From: Clostridiales bacterium
Lineage (GTDB): Bacteria; Bacillota; Clostridia; Saccharofermentanales; DTU023
DNA: 64,000 nucleotides
Assembly: GCA_004556455.1 (NCBI GenBank)
Contig: SFGY01000001.1
Location: 62,001 to 126,000, forward strand
Direction: 5' to 3'
Under the pieces are notes generated by a model that worked only from the letters and a program-made list of their open reading frames with translations, had not been told where the DNA came from and did not search any database. How positions within the stretch are numbered: position 1 is the first letter of the stretch; each line of letters begins with the position of its first letter. A program made the translations under genes and the position numbers. Of the stretch, positions 1 to 8,274 are shown piece after piece.

Positions 1-969
1 GACGCTGCCGAGAATAAGAGGCTCCCACATGCGGCGTGCTATGGTCATAATGACGAGCAGAACAATCAGCCCCAAAGCTTTTATCATAAGTCCGCTGAGG
101 AAGCAATACACGATCATGGGGAGCAGCACAGCTGAGATGCCGAGTACGGGGAGAATATCGACGATAGCAGAAATGAGCGCCCAGATCCAGGCATTGCTGA
201 TACCAATGATGAGAAAGCCCATCAGGCATTCGATAAAGGTGATCAACATCAGAAGAATATAACCGCCGATAATGCGGAAGACGGTCGTGATCACCCGGCT
301 GATTAAGACAAAAATATTACGTACCAGGCGGCGATTTCGGGTTAGCCTCAAGGCTGAAACATAAATTTTGCGTGTGCCGTTTATGGAATAGTAGCCGCAC
401 ATCAGGGAGATCACAATCACCAGCAATGTCAGAGGCAGATGAGCCATAAAGTGACTGATGGCATTCAGACCGCGGCTCACCATATTGGGAAAGCTCTGGG
501 ATATCTTTGTGTTGAGTTCTGTCAGTGTTTTGTGAACATTGCTTTGTAAATCTGGACTCTGAATTTTATCGACAAGATCGCTGATTTGTTCTCCCAGCCT
601 TACTTTTTGCACAGTCTCAGGAAAACTGATGATAAAGCGTCGCAGCTGGCTGACCCCTGCGGTAATTCCTAAGGCAACAAGGACGAGAATCGAAAAGACA
701 ATAAGAAAGTAAATGAAGACGGCGAGTTTATCCCCGTCTCGCCGTTTGAGACTCTTCTTTTCACCCCGGCTCAGCTTACACCAGAGACGCTTGAGCATGG
801 CGGAGAGGAACATGGAGCATTCTGCCAGCAGAAGGCCGATGAAAAAAGGCATGAGGTAGGGGAAAATCTTCAGACTCAGAAAGAGCGCTAAGATAATCAG
901 GCCGCTGATGAGCAGAAACTTAACGATCTTGATGATGATATCCAGATTATGGTCGCGATTCGCTGACAT
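1..969 (-). CDS. AI-2E family transporter (permease), 3' end missing
   Basis: I translated this frame from the reverse strand; it is open for 323 codons from an ATG at 969 and runs off the window start, so the C-terminus is missing. The protein has a hydrophobic N-terminal pair of helices, a basic loop, a soluble amphipathic stretch near residues 110-160 and then further membrane helices. This layout and the late IxxxLWxPLILG-like segment fit the AI-2E/YtvI/PerM permease family, polytopic exporters or channels of the cytoplasmic membrane. The substrate cannot be read from the sequence; YtvI-type sporulation membrane proteins belong to the same family. The prepilin-peptidase-like gene lies just upstream on the same strand with a 30-nt gap, so both may be co-transcribed. 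Confidence 0.75.
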   Translation of the reverse strand, partial: MSANRDHNLDIIIKIVKFLLISGLIILALFLSLKIFPYLMPFFIGLLLAECSMFLSAMLKRLWCKLSRGEKKSLKRRDGDKLAVFIYFLIVFSILVLVALGITAGVSQLRRFIISFPETVQKVRLGEQISDLVDKIQSPDLQSNVHKTLTELNTKISQSFPNMVSRGLNAISHFMAHLPLTLLVIVISLMCGYYSINGTRKIYVSALRLTRNRRLVRNIFVLISRVITTVFRIIGGYILLMLITFIECLMGFLIIGISNAWIWALISAIVDILPVLGISAVLLPMIVYCFLSGLMIKALGLIVLLVIMTIARRMWEPLILGSV

Positions 970-999
970 AAATTCTCCCTGCTTTAGCTTTCATGGGTA

Positions 1000-1605
1000 T
1001 TATAACATGCAGGCTCTCAGACAAAGAAAGGCACAGAAATAAAATGGATATAAGGGGAGCCTGGCTTCTGCCAGGATTTTTGCTCCTTTTCGACGCCTCA
1101 TGATGCGCAGCAGTATAAAAGCGGGGAGACTGAGAACTGAGGCAAGAGGAAAAAGCAAGAGAGCTTTTTTCAAGCCCAGACGAGGCAGCATGAGCAAGGG
1201 CAGGAGTATGTCCGCAGTACCCAGGAGAAAATGACCGCTCCATTTTTCTGCGAGAAAAAGCAGGACTGAGAACAAGATGAGAAGAAACAGTTGCAGAAGG
1301 AAAAACGAAAAGCCAATGTTCAGAATTTCAGGAAAACGAGCGCTGCGGCTGTTTTCCACTGCGGACAACAACACGTTTAAGCTGTAGCGTGCGCCGGGTG
1401 CAAAGAGCGTGGCAGCTTTACCGTGACCAGCTGTTGCAGAACAAGTTCCAGGGGAGGCAAATAAACAGGCATTCATGAATGTCAGGCCATATTCTGTCAG
1501 GCCAAAGAGCAGGAGCGCTTTCAGGGAAAGCTGCCGTGTTTCCAGGTCCTGAAACACAAGATGAAGCAGGAATAATAGCTCGATGAGTTCAAAACACAGC
1601 GGCAT
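1000..1605 (-). CDS. prepilin peptidase (A24 family)-like membrane protein
   Basis: A 201-residue, very hydrophobic protein. It shows three landmarks of the A24 aspartyl protease family: an Asp followed by an ETRQ stretch after the first helix (family pattern D-x-x-T/R-x-x-I/L-P), a G-T-A-D-I-L-L segment matching the GxGD catalytic motif, and a C-terminal L-P-L-Y-P-F segment matching the usual 'iPfgPf' helix. Family members cleave type IV prepilin or pseudopilin leaders at the inner face of the membrane. The protein lacks the N-terminal Cys-rich methylase domain, so it is a peptidase-only (TadV/ComC-core) type if active. The first G of GxGD is kept but the residue before Asp is Ala instead of Gly. 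An AGG-type ribosome site lies 8 nt before the ATG. No pilus genes are nearby. Confidence 0.6.
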   Translation of the reverse strand: MPLCFELIELLFLLHLVFQDLETRQLSLKALLLFGLTEYGLTFMNACLFASPGTCSATAGHGKAATLFAPGARYSLNVLLSAVENSRSARFPEILNIGFSFFLLQLFLLILFSVLLFLAEKWSGHFLLGTADILLPLLMLPRLGLKKALLLFPLASVLSLPAFILLRIMRRRKGAKILAEARLPLYPFYFCAFLCLRACML

Positions 1606-1689
1606 CGTTCAACCTCCAGAACTCAGTCTGTAGCTTTTCAGATATTTTAAAACGCCAAATCTATGACAAAAGCCGACAAATCTGGTCCA

Positions 1690-1718
1690 TTGAATCTAAG
1701 GAAGACTTTTTTTATAAT
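1690..1718 (+). promoter_or_regulatory. SigA-type promoter for glycogen phosphorylase
   Basis: TTGAAT at 1690-1695 and TATAAT at 1713-1718 are separated by 17 bp, close to the vegetative consensus. The start codon of the phosphorylase lies about 115 nt downstream, leaving a leader in which I see no clear riboswitch. Confidence 0.6.
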
Positions 1719-1836
1719 AAACAAGTCGCTGGCATTTCGGGCTTTCGTCCACGCTTGCCCCTGAGATCGCTCCCGACAATCATTTTGTTTGCTGATATGA
1801 ATAAAATCATTTCGAAGGTCAAAAGGAAATAAGCGA

Positions 1837-4278
1837 ATGGTAAAAAATCAGAAGATTGAAGCTGGAAATATTCAGAAGAGGGATTTATCTTTTCCCGAGA
1901 ACCCGGATTTTAAAAAAGGTTTCAGAGAAAGCGTGATTGGTCATCTCCGGGCAGAATACGGTAAACAGATGGATGAGGCAACCGAACAGGAATTCTGGAC
2001 AGCCCTCTCCCGCGCGGTTATGGAACTTATTGCCGTACGCTGGGAAAAATCGCGTAAAACCTATCGCCGTGTTCGCCAGGCCCATTATTTTTCGGCTGAA
2101 TTTTTGATTGGCCGCAGCCTCCACAATAATCTGGTCAATCTCGGTATTGTGAAGGAAGCTGAAGAACTCTGTGCGGAATTGGGCTTTGAACTCAGCCGTA
2201 TCGAAGAAGAAGAAATTGATCCAGGGCTTGGCAATGGCGGGCTTGGCCGCCTCGCCGCCTGTTTTATGGATTCCTGCGCTACCCAGAACCTGCCGGTGAC
2301 AGGCTACGGGATTCTTTACCGCTATGGCCTCTTCAAACAGAAAATTGAAGACGGCTTTCAAAAAGAATATCCGGATGCCTGGATGGAGCTCCCTTATCCC
2401 TTTAACTGCCGACGTGAAAACAATAAAGTTCTGCTGCACTACCAGGATATGGATGTCTGGGCTGTGCCCTATGATCTTCCCATCACTGGCTATGGTACGG
2501 AAAATATCAACGTTTTGCGCCTTTGGCGCCCTGAACCTGCGGAAGAGTTTGATTTTAATCTTTTTAATTCCCAGCGTTTTGACGATGCCTTAGTTGAAAG
2601 AAATCGGGTTCAGGATATCTATCGTGTCCTCTATCCCAATGACACGTCATATGACGGCAAAGTGCTTCGTGTTCGTCAGCAATACTTCTTCGTTGCGGCT
2701 TCTCTGCAGTCCATCCTTGCCAATTTTGTTAAGGAACACGGTGAGAACTGGGATCAATTTGCCGAATTTAACGTGCTGCATCTGAATGACACGCATCCGG
2801 TTCTCGCGATACCGGAACTCATTCGCCTTTTGATGGATGAGCATGGTCTGAATTTTGAAAAAACCTTTGCGATCGCTCAGCGTTGCTTTGCTTATACGAA
2901 TCACACGGTGATGGCTGAAGCCCTGGAAAAATGGGATGTCTCGATTTTTCAGTTTCTCTTCCCGCGCATCCTTGAAATCGTCCGCATGATTGACCACAAA
3001 TTCCGTGAGGAGGCCCGTAGCAAGGGATTGAACTATGAGCGGATTGAGGCTGATTCTCCACTTCATGATGGTAAGGTCCACATGGCCAATCTTGCCAGCT
3101 ATACTTCTTTCAGCATTAACGGCGTGGCTGCTATTCACTCCGGCATTCTCCAGCGTGAAACCCTAAAAGATTTCTATACGATCTGGCCGGAGCGTTTTAA
3201 TAACAAAACCAATGGTGTGACGCCACGTCGCTGGCTGAAATGCAGCAATCCTGACCTCTCTGAACTGTTGACTGAACTTCTCGGTTCAGAAGCCTGGGTG
3301 ACAGATTTATCCCGGCTCAGCGAACTTAAAAAATATGCTGACGATCAAAATGTCCTCCAACGCTTTTTGGAGATTAAGAAGAAAAATAAAGAGCGACTGG
3401 CTCAGTTGGTACAAAAGAATACAGCTGTGGAGCTGTCCTCTGAGGCTATTTTTGATGTTCAGGTCAAGCGCCTGCACGAATACAAACGTCAGTCTCTGAA
3501 TGCTCTGCAAATTCTGGATCTTTATTATCAGATCAAAGATGGGAAAAATCCGCTGAAACGGCCGGTCAACTTCATTTTCGGAGCCAAAGCCGCTCCTGGA
3601 TATTTCCGGGCCAAATCGATCATCAAATTTATTAACGAAATCGCCCGTATGATTGCCGCTGATCCTCAGGTTTCACCCTGGATCAAAGTGATTTTTCTGC
3701 CCAATTATAATGTTTCCATGGGCGAACGTATCTTTCCTGCAGCCGATATCTCTGAGCAGATATCGACCGTGGGCAAAGAGGCTTCCGGGACGGGCAATAT
3801 GAAGTTTATGATGAATGGCGCTCTGACGCTCGGGACATGGGATGGCGCAAATCTGGAGATCTGTGATGCGGTCGGTGAGGAAAATGCGTTTATGTTCGGT
3901 TCGAGAATTAAGGATTTTCCGGCGACGCTCGACTACTACAACTCAAGATGGCAGTATGAAAACATTCCCGGCCTCAAGCGTGTTGTTGATAGCTTGATTG
4001 ACGGCACGCTGAACGATAACGGGACGGGTATGTTCCAGGATCTGTATCGTATGCTGCTCACCGGAAGCTCTTATGAAAAGGCTGATATCTATTACATCCT
4101 CGGGGACTTTGATGAGTACCGCAAGCGTCGTCTGGATGTTTTTGAGGCCTATGAAGATCGTGAAAAATGGGCTGCCATGTGCTGGAATAACATCTGCAGC
4201 AGTGGCCATTTCAGCTCCGACAGGACCATTAGTGAATATGCCGGAGAAATCTGGAAGGTATCTCCCCAGACAGTTTGA
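1837..4278 (+). CDS. glgP: glycogen/maltodextrin phosphorylase
   Basis: An 813-residue GT35 phosphorylase, the usual family length. It cleaves alpha-1,4-glucan ends with phosphate to release glucose 1-phosphate in the cytosol. The PLP-binding signature EASGTGNMKFMMN is intact, with the Schiff-base lysine at residue 656. The N-terminal part has the family's YFSAEFLIGR and GNGGLGRLAACFMDS motifs. The gene stands alone after its own promoter; no glgB, glgA or malQ is adjacent, so glycogen cannot be separated from maltodextrin as substrate. The ATG at 1837 has only a weak upstream AAGGAAAT site. Phosphorolysis saves ATP and fits with the two phosphofructokinases elsewhere in the window. Confidence 0.96.
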   Translation: MVKNQKIEAGNIQKRDLSFPENPDFKKGFRESVIGHLRAEYGKQMDEATEQEFWTALSRAVMELIAVRWEKSRKTYRRVRQAHYFSAEFLIGRSLHNNLVNLGIVKEAEELCAELGFELSRIEEEEIDPGLGNGGLGRLAACFMDSCATQNLPVTGYGILYRYGLFKQKIEDGFQKEYPDAWMELPYPFNCRRENNKVLLHYQDMDVWAVPYDLPITGYGTENINVLRLWRPEPAEEFDFNLFNSQRFDDALVERNRVQDIYRVLYPNDTSYDGKVLRVRQQYFFVAASLQSILANFVKEHGENWDQFAEFNVLHLNDTHPVLAIPELIRLLMDEHGLNFEKTFAIAQRCFAYTNHTVMAEALEKWDVSIFQFLFPRILEIVRMIDHKFREEARSKGLNYERIEADSPLHDGKVHMANLASYTSFSINGVAAIHSGILQRETLKDFYTIWPERFNNKTNGVTPRRWLKCSNPDLSELLTELLGSEAWVTDLSRLSELKKYADDQNVLQRFLEIKKKNKERLAQLVQKNTAVELSSEAIFDVQVKRLHEYKRQSLNALQILDLYYQIKDGKNPLKRPVNFIFGAKAAPGYFRAKSIIKFINEIARMIAADPQVSPWIKVIFLPNYNVSMGERIFPAADISEQISTVGKEASGTGNMKFMMNGALTLGTWDGANLEICDAVGEENAFMFGSRIKDFPATLDYYNSRWQYENIPGLKRVVDSLIDGTLNDNGTGMFQDLYRMLLTGSSYEKADIYYILGDFDEYRKRRLDVFEAYEDREKWAAMCWNNICSSGHFSSDRTISEYAGEIWKVSPQTV

Positions 4279-4421
4279 TCGTTAGCTCCTGCCTTGACAG
4301 AAGTTTGAGCGGATGGAATGATAGAGCAGCTATCATAATAAAACAGCTGAATAGATCAAGCGCTTTTCTGCTGACCTTGGGTTAGGAAAAGTTACCATTA
4401 AAGGAAAGAAGGATGATAAAG

Positions 4422-4664
4422 ATGGCAGAATTTAAATATGAAATCAAGAAGGAAATCGGACAGCTCAGCAGCAGCAAATCAGGCTGGAGCCGCGAACTCA
4501 ATCTGGTGAGCTGGAACGATGCCAAAGCCAAGCTGGATATCCGTGACTGGGCACCCGAACACGCGAAAATGGGCAAGGGCGTCTCGCTTAATCGTGAAGA
4601 AGCTGCGATTCTCCGCGAAATGCTGAATGAGATGAATCTTGATGAGGTTTTTGGTCAGGAATAG
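4422..4664 (+). CDS. YdbC-like PC4-family ssDNA-binding protein
   Basis: A small protein of 80 residues related to the transcriptional coactivator PC4 (YdbC) family. The sequence keeps the family layout: an N-terminal EFKYEIKKEIGQLS strand, a GWSRELNLVSWN strand pair, YDIRDW-type segment (here LDIRDWAPEH), a KMGKGVSL turn and a C-terminal helix. Known members bind single-stranded DNA as dimers. I chose the ATG at 4422 because an AAGAAGG site lies 9-10 nt upstream; the in-frame ATG at 4413 abuts that site. It is monocistronic and followed by a hairpin terminator. Confidence 0.85.
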   Translation: MAEFKYEIKKEIGQLSSSKSGWSRELNLVSWNDAKAKLDIRDWAPEHAKMGKGVSLNREEAAILREMLNEMNLDEVFGQE

Positions 4665-4725
4665 GCAGGACCAGGTCAGGATGAAGAGGACAGCAGGGTG
4701 ACTGGCCTTTTATTTCCATAATTGT

Positions 4726-4759
4726 AAAAAACAGCCCCGTTTCAACGGAGCTGTTTTTT
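4726..4759. terminator. bidirectional rho-independent terminator
   Basis: A 12-bp stem (4730-4741 with 4744-4755, one G-U or C-A position) has a T run on the right and an A run on the left. It therefore works in both directions, ending the PC4-like gene and the convergent sortase gene. Confidence 0.85.
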
Positions 4760-4764
4760 GTTGC

Positions 4765-5901
4765 TTATTCACTGATATTCTGGGTGGGGATCGCTATGGT
4801 TTCCATAGAATCATCCGGGACAGCGTAGACCAGCAGTCGTTCGCTGTCATCGCTGTAGTTTGGGGGATGGCAGGTGATCAGACAGAGTGTTTTCTGCTCA
4901 AACTGGTCGTAAACCCTTTCCTGAATTTCCTCCCTGGGGATGATCTTTACTTCTGTAACTTTATAAAAGTGACGCAGGCCATCGACATTGTAATCAATGT
5001 AGAACTGATCCCCCGGTTCCATCTCGTTCAAGCGGTTAAAGTCGCGCCCCTTGGTCAGATAGCGGTGGCCAAAGATGTTTGTCAGGCCGGGATCCAGGAG
5101 ATTGGCAAAAGAACCATGAATACCCGCAGAGAAACGAATAGAAGGCATGACACCGTAATCCAATGAGAGCGGAGTATTGCAGCCGATGCGCGGAATGACC
5201 AGGCGGCCAACAAAGTTCACCGTAATGGTTTCACTGTCCGGGAGATCGGCATCATTGTCGACAAATTCCACGCCGGGAGGGAGCGGCTCAGCTGATTCAC
5301 CAAAAACCTTGCCGAAATTTTTATCGACCTTTTCGATGATAGTTTCGTTGGGATTTCGCTGCAGGCGTTCAAGAGTATTGGCTTTGTATCGCTCCACCTG
5401 ACGCTCCATAATGATGGGTTTGAGCAGGAAAAAAACGGCCGCTCCCAGAACTGCAACGATGCCGATATCGAGAAGGGCAAGGATCCAGCGGGAAGTTTTT
5501 TTACCCTGTTTTGTCCGCGCCTGCCGACCCTTTTTCTTAGGCTCGGGTCTTCTTCCGGAAGGGTCTGATCCATAAGGATAACGGTTACCCTGCTGAGGGT
5601 AGGGCGAGGGTGCCCGGTAGGGGTTTGCTCTGTCGAACTTTTCTCCGGGACGCGGATAACGGGATCCCTGGGGAGGGTAAGGAGGCCTTTGCTGTTGACC
5701 ATAGGGCGCTCTGCCTGGATAAGGATTTAGATTCTGAGGACGCGAAGGCTGTTGGGAAACAGGACGTCCACCACCGCGGCTGCCCGCATAGGGAGGGCGT
5801 GGTGCAGCTTGTCTGCCTGAAAGATTGCCACGTCCCTGGAAGTCCTGTCCATAGGGTTGTCTGCTATTCCTTCGTGGGTCAGAATCAGAAAAAGGAGTCA
5901 T
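4765..5901 (-). CDS. class D/E-like sortase with proline-rich N-terminal region
   Basis: A 378-residue sortase. Residues 1-135 are low-complexity and rich in Pro, Tyr, Gln, Arg and Gly. A basic segment and one membrane helix follow (about 138-162), then the catalytic beta-barrel (about 225-365). The triad is visible: His279 in NIFGHRYLTKG, Cys344 in LITCHP and Arg355 in ERLLVYA. Sortases cut LPxTG-like sorting signals and attach surface proteins or pilin subunits to the wall. With the long N-terminal tail in front of the helix, the tail should be cytoplasmic. The TLCLITCHP context suits class D/E-type housekeeping sortases better than class B. An AGGTG site lies 9 nt before the ATG. No LPxTG substrate is encoded next to it. 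Confidence 0.88.
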   Translation of the reverse strand: MTPFSDSDPRRNSRQPYGQDFQGRGNLSGRQAAPRPPYAGSRGGGRPVSQQPSRPQNLNPYPGRAPYGQQQRPPYPPQGSRYPRPGEKFDRANPYRAPSPYPQQGNRYPYGSDPSGRRPEPKKKGRQARTKQGKKTSRWILALLDIGIVAVLGAAVFFLLKPIIMERQVERYKANTLERLQRNPNETIIEKVDKNFGKVFGESAEPLPPGVEFVDNDADLPDSETITVNFVGRLVIPRIGCNTPLSLDYGVMPSIRFSAGIHGSFANLLDPGLTNIFGHRYLTKGRDFNRLNEMEPGDQFYIDYNVDGLRHFYKVTEVKIIPREEIQERVYDQFEQKTLCLITCHPPNYSDDSERLLVYAVPDDSMETIAIPTQNISE

Positions 5902-5979
5902 CTAAATTACACCTCATAAATGGCTCAATGGCCGGGAAACTGTTTTATATTTTAGCTCAATCGTGCTATGTTAGTAAAG

Positions 5980-6008
5980 CGACGCCAGTCTTTATTCGCC
6001 TGGCGTCG
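5980..6008. promoter_or_regulatory. 9-bp perfect inverted repeat in the htpG leader
   Basis: CGACGCCAG at 5980-5988 and CTGGCGTCG at 6000-6008 form a perfect inverted repeat with an 11-nt spacer, ending 36 nt before the htpG ATG. It lies downstream of a TATGTT-like -10 box. There is no T run, so it is not a standard terminator. It could be an operator for a heat-shock repressor or a leader hairpin. It does not match CIRCE or CtsR sites. Confidence 0.6.
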
Positions 6009-6044
6009 GCCTATTATTTCACAAAATGGACAGAGGTTAAAGTC

Positions 6045-7868
6045 ATGAAAGAAAATAGCGGCAAGATATCGGTCAGTTCCGAAAACATTTTTCCCATTAT
6101 TCGCCAGTGGCTCTACTCCGAAGAAGAAATCTTTTTGCGCGAGCTGGTCGCGAACGCGCTCGATGCGCTTGCCAAAAGAGAGATGCTTGCACGCAGCGGA
6201 AAAATTTCAGCCGAGTGTGATGAATTTTATGTTCGTGTCTATCTGGACAGTGAAAATAAATGCCTGCACATAGAAGATAATGGTATTGGCATGACTGCTG
6301 AAGAAGTTGACAAATATATCAATCAGATTGCCTGCTCAGGTCTGGTCGATTTTGTCCAGAAATACCAGGAGATTGAAAAGAGCGGACAGAGCGTGATTGG
6401 TCACTTTGGTCTCGGCTTTTACTCGGCTTTTATGGTCTCTGATAAGGTTGAGATCAACACCCTGTCCACCTTCCCGGATCAGGAGGCCGTACGCTGGGAG
6501 AGCGAAGACGGGGAGAATTTCAGAATGTCGGCCTCCGATAAAAAAGAGATTGGCACCGATATTCTCCTGCACCTGAGCGATGAGGGTCTGAAAAACTACC
6601 CTGCTTTCAAAATACGCTCGCTCCTTGCGAAGTACTGCGGTTTCATGGCTTATCCTGTTTTTTTCAGCGACAAGTCTGAGGAAAAGGGTGAGCAGATCAA
6701 TGATCACCATCCTCTTTGGCTGAAAAAACCTCTGGACTGTACAGACAAGGACTACCTTGATTTTTATCAGAAGAATTTCCCGCTCGAAGGGGAGCCTTTA
6801 TTCCATATTCATTTGAACATGGATTATCCTCTGCGCCTTCAGGGCATTCTCTACTTTCCGTCTGACAGCAATCATTTCGTGAGTGCGGAAGGCCGTATTC
6901 GCGTGTACAGCCGCCAGGTCTTTGTCTCAGATCACCTGCATGAGATGATTCCGGATTTTCTCTTTCTCCTTCAGGGCTTCCTGGATTGCCCGGATCTCCC
7001 GCTCAATGTTTCACGCTCCTATTTGCAGAATGATGCAACCGTCAAAAGACTTTCTGCGCATATCGTCAAAAAAGTGGCCGATGAGTTAGTCCAGCTTTTC
7101 CATGATGACCGCGGGCGCTACGAAGAGATTTGGCCGAAGTTGGAGCGTTTTATTAAAATTGGCAGTCTCCAGGATGAAAAATTTGCACGCAAGCTCTTGG
7201 ACATTTTCCTTTTTGAAGATAAAGAAGGCCAGCTGAGAACTCTCGCGGAACTGCCCGGAAAAACTTTGACCTATAGTGACCGGCAGGGCGCTCTTGGCAG
7301 TTACGCAGAATTACTGCCTGCTGAAACTCCAGTTCTCATCATGGATCATGAAGCTGATCTCCAGTTCATGGCTCTTGTGGAATACCTCAAAGAGGGGGAA
7401 ATCCATTTCCGTCGCCTTGATGCAGCTCTGGATCAATCTGGAGATGAGCAGGACGAAATGGCAGCCTCACTCTTTGCTGAGCTTATGCAGCGGCCTTCCT
7501 TAACGCTCAGCCTCCGTTCTCTTGGGGCCGATAAGTTGCCGCTATTGCTTACCCAGGATGAAGAAACCCGCAGGCTTAAAGAAGTGAAAGAGCTTCTCGG
7601 TCAGACGGAGCACAGCCCGACACATATAGACCTTGACCAGCTGATCGCAGAGCGCGGAGAGGACATGCGGGTGATTTTAAACAAAGATAATCCGCTCGTC
7701 ACTGTTTTGCAGAAGACCCTGCAAGAGGGCAAAAAAGAAGAGAGTGAGAAGCTTGCCGCCTATCTTCTTGATCTCGCCAAACTGGCCCGTGGTGAGCTAA
7801 AAGGGGATGAGCTTAAGCATTTCCTCAGCAAGTGCCAGAATTTTGCGGAAGAGGCGTTGAAAGGCTGA
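6045..7868 (+). CDS. htpG: HtpG (Hsp90 family molecular chaperone)
   Basis: A 607-residue bacterial Hsp90, an ATP-dependent dimeric cytosolic chaperone. The GHKL ATPase domain is clear: ELVANALDAL (helix with the Mg-binding Asn), EDNGIGMT and GHFGLGFYSAFMVSD. The middle domain carries the family Arg region FLDCPDLPLNVSRSYLQ. The C-terminal dimerisation domain is short and divergent. The frame is open further upstream, but the ATG at 6045 with GAGG 9 nt before gives the expected N-terminus; the upstream part overlaps the sortase gene antisense and has no homology-like features. It is transcribed divergently from the sortase gene. Confidence 0.95.
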   Translation: MKENSGKISVSSENIFPIIRQWLYSEEEIFLRELVANALDALAKREMLARSGKISAECDEFYVRVYLDSENKCLHIEDNGIGMTAEEVDKYINQIACSGLVDFVQKYQEIEKSGQSVIGHFGLGFYSAFMVSDKVEINTLSTFPDQEAVRWESEDGENFRMSASDKKEIGTDILLHLSDEGLKNYPAFKIRSLLAKYCGFMAYPVFFSDKSEEKGEQINDHHPLWLKKPLDCTDKDYLDFYQKNFPLEGEPLFHIHLNMDYPLRLQGILYFPSDSNHFVSAEGRIRVYSRQVFVSDHLHEMIPDFLFLLQGFLDCPDLPLNVSRSYLQNDATVKRLSAHIVKKVADELVQLFHDDRGRYEEIWPKLERFIKIGSLQDEKFARKLLDIFLFEDKEGQLRTLAELPGKTLTYSDRQGALGSYAELLPAETPVLIMDHEADLQFMALVEYLKEGEIHFRRLDAALDQSGDEQDEMAASLFAELMQRPSLTLSLRSLGADKLPLLLTQDEETRRLKEVKELLGQTEHSPTHIDLDQLIAERGEDMRVILNKDNPLVTVLQKTLQEGKKEESEKLAAYLLDLAKLARGELKGDELKHFLSKCQNFAEEALKG

Positions 7869-8143
7869 GCAGGGCAAAGGGCTTGTACCCGCCCCTCAAA
7901 ACGATAAGCGGAGCTTTGTGTCCAATCCTCCTGAGGCAGGTAAGAGTCTGTCCGACATCCGGAGGTATTAAAAATAAAGAACTTTTGTTTATTATGTTTC
8001 GCAACGTAATAAGCCATGTATAGCATTGCAAATATGAAAATAGATTCACCTGCTATCTGCGTTCATCACCACTCTGGCGACAATTTGTCGTCAAAATCTT
8101 AAAACTACGCGATTTGGAACCCTCCCGTTCAAGACTTTGAGAT
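7869..8143. other. intergenic region between htpG and the 3D-domain gene
   Basis: Apart from the strong promoter at its downstream end (listed separately), I see no gene, tRNA or clear terminator in this stretch. Short open frames here have no ribosome sites. Confidence 0.5.
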
Positions 8144-8172
8144 TTGACAGGAAAGATCTAGCGAAGTATAAT
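8144..8172 (+). promoter_or_regulatory. full-consensus SigA promoter (TTGACA-17-TATAAT)
   Basis: TTGACA at 8144-8149 and TATAAT at 8167-8172 are exact consensus hexamers with the optimal 17-bp spacer. It should drive the 3D-domain gene and the following rsmA, zapA and dut genes, with a leader of about 95 nt. Confidence 0.88.
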
Positions 8173-8274
8173 TCACTTGCGTTTGGTGAGGTCAGAGTTC
8201 TTTTTCTTCTGACTTTTTTGTGAGGGAGAATTTCGTTAATCCCACTGCAGCCTCGCCTGATGCAAGGTTAACTT

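Noticed and set aside
5610..6044. 145-codon N-terminal extension of HtpG
   Set aside because: It overlaps the sortase gene antisense, has no ribosome site and no homology to Hsp90; the ATG at 6045 gives the standard N-terminus.
5900..6044. CIRCE (HrcA) element at htpG
   Set aside because: The palindrome present, CGACGCCAG-N11-CTGGCGTCG, does not match TTAGCACTC-N9-GAGTGCTAA.
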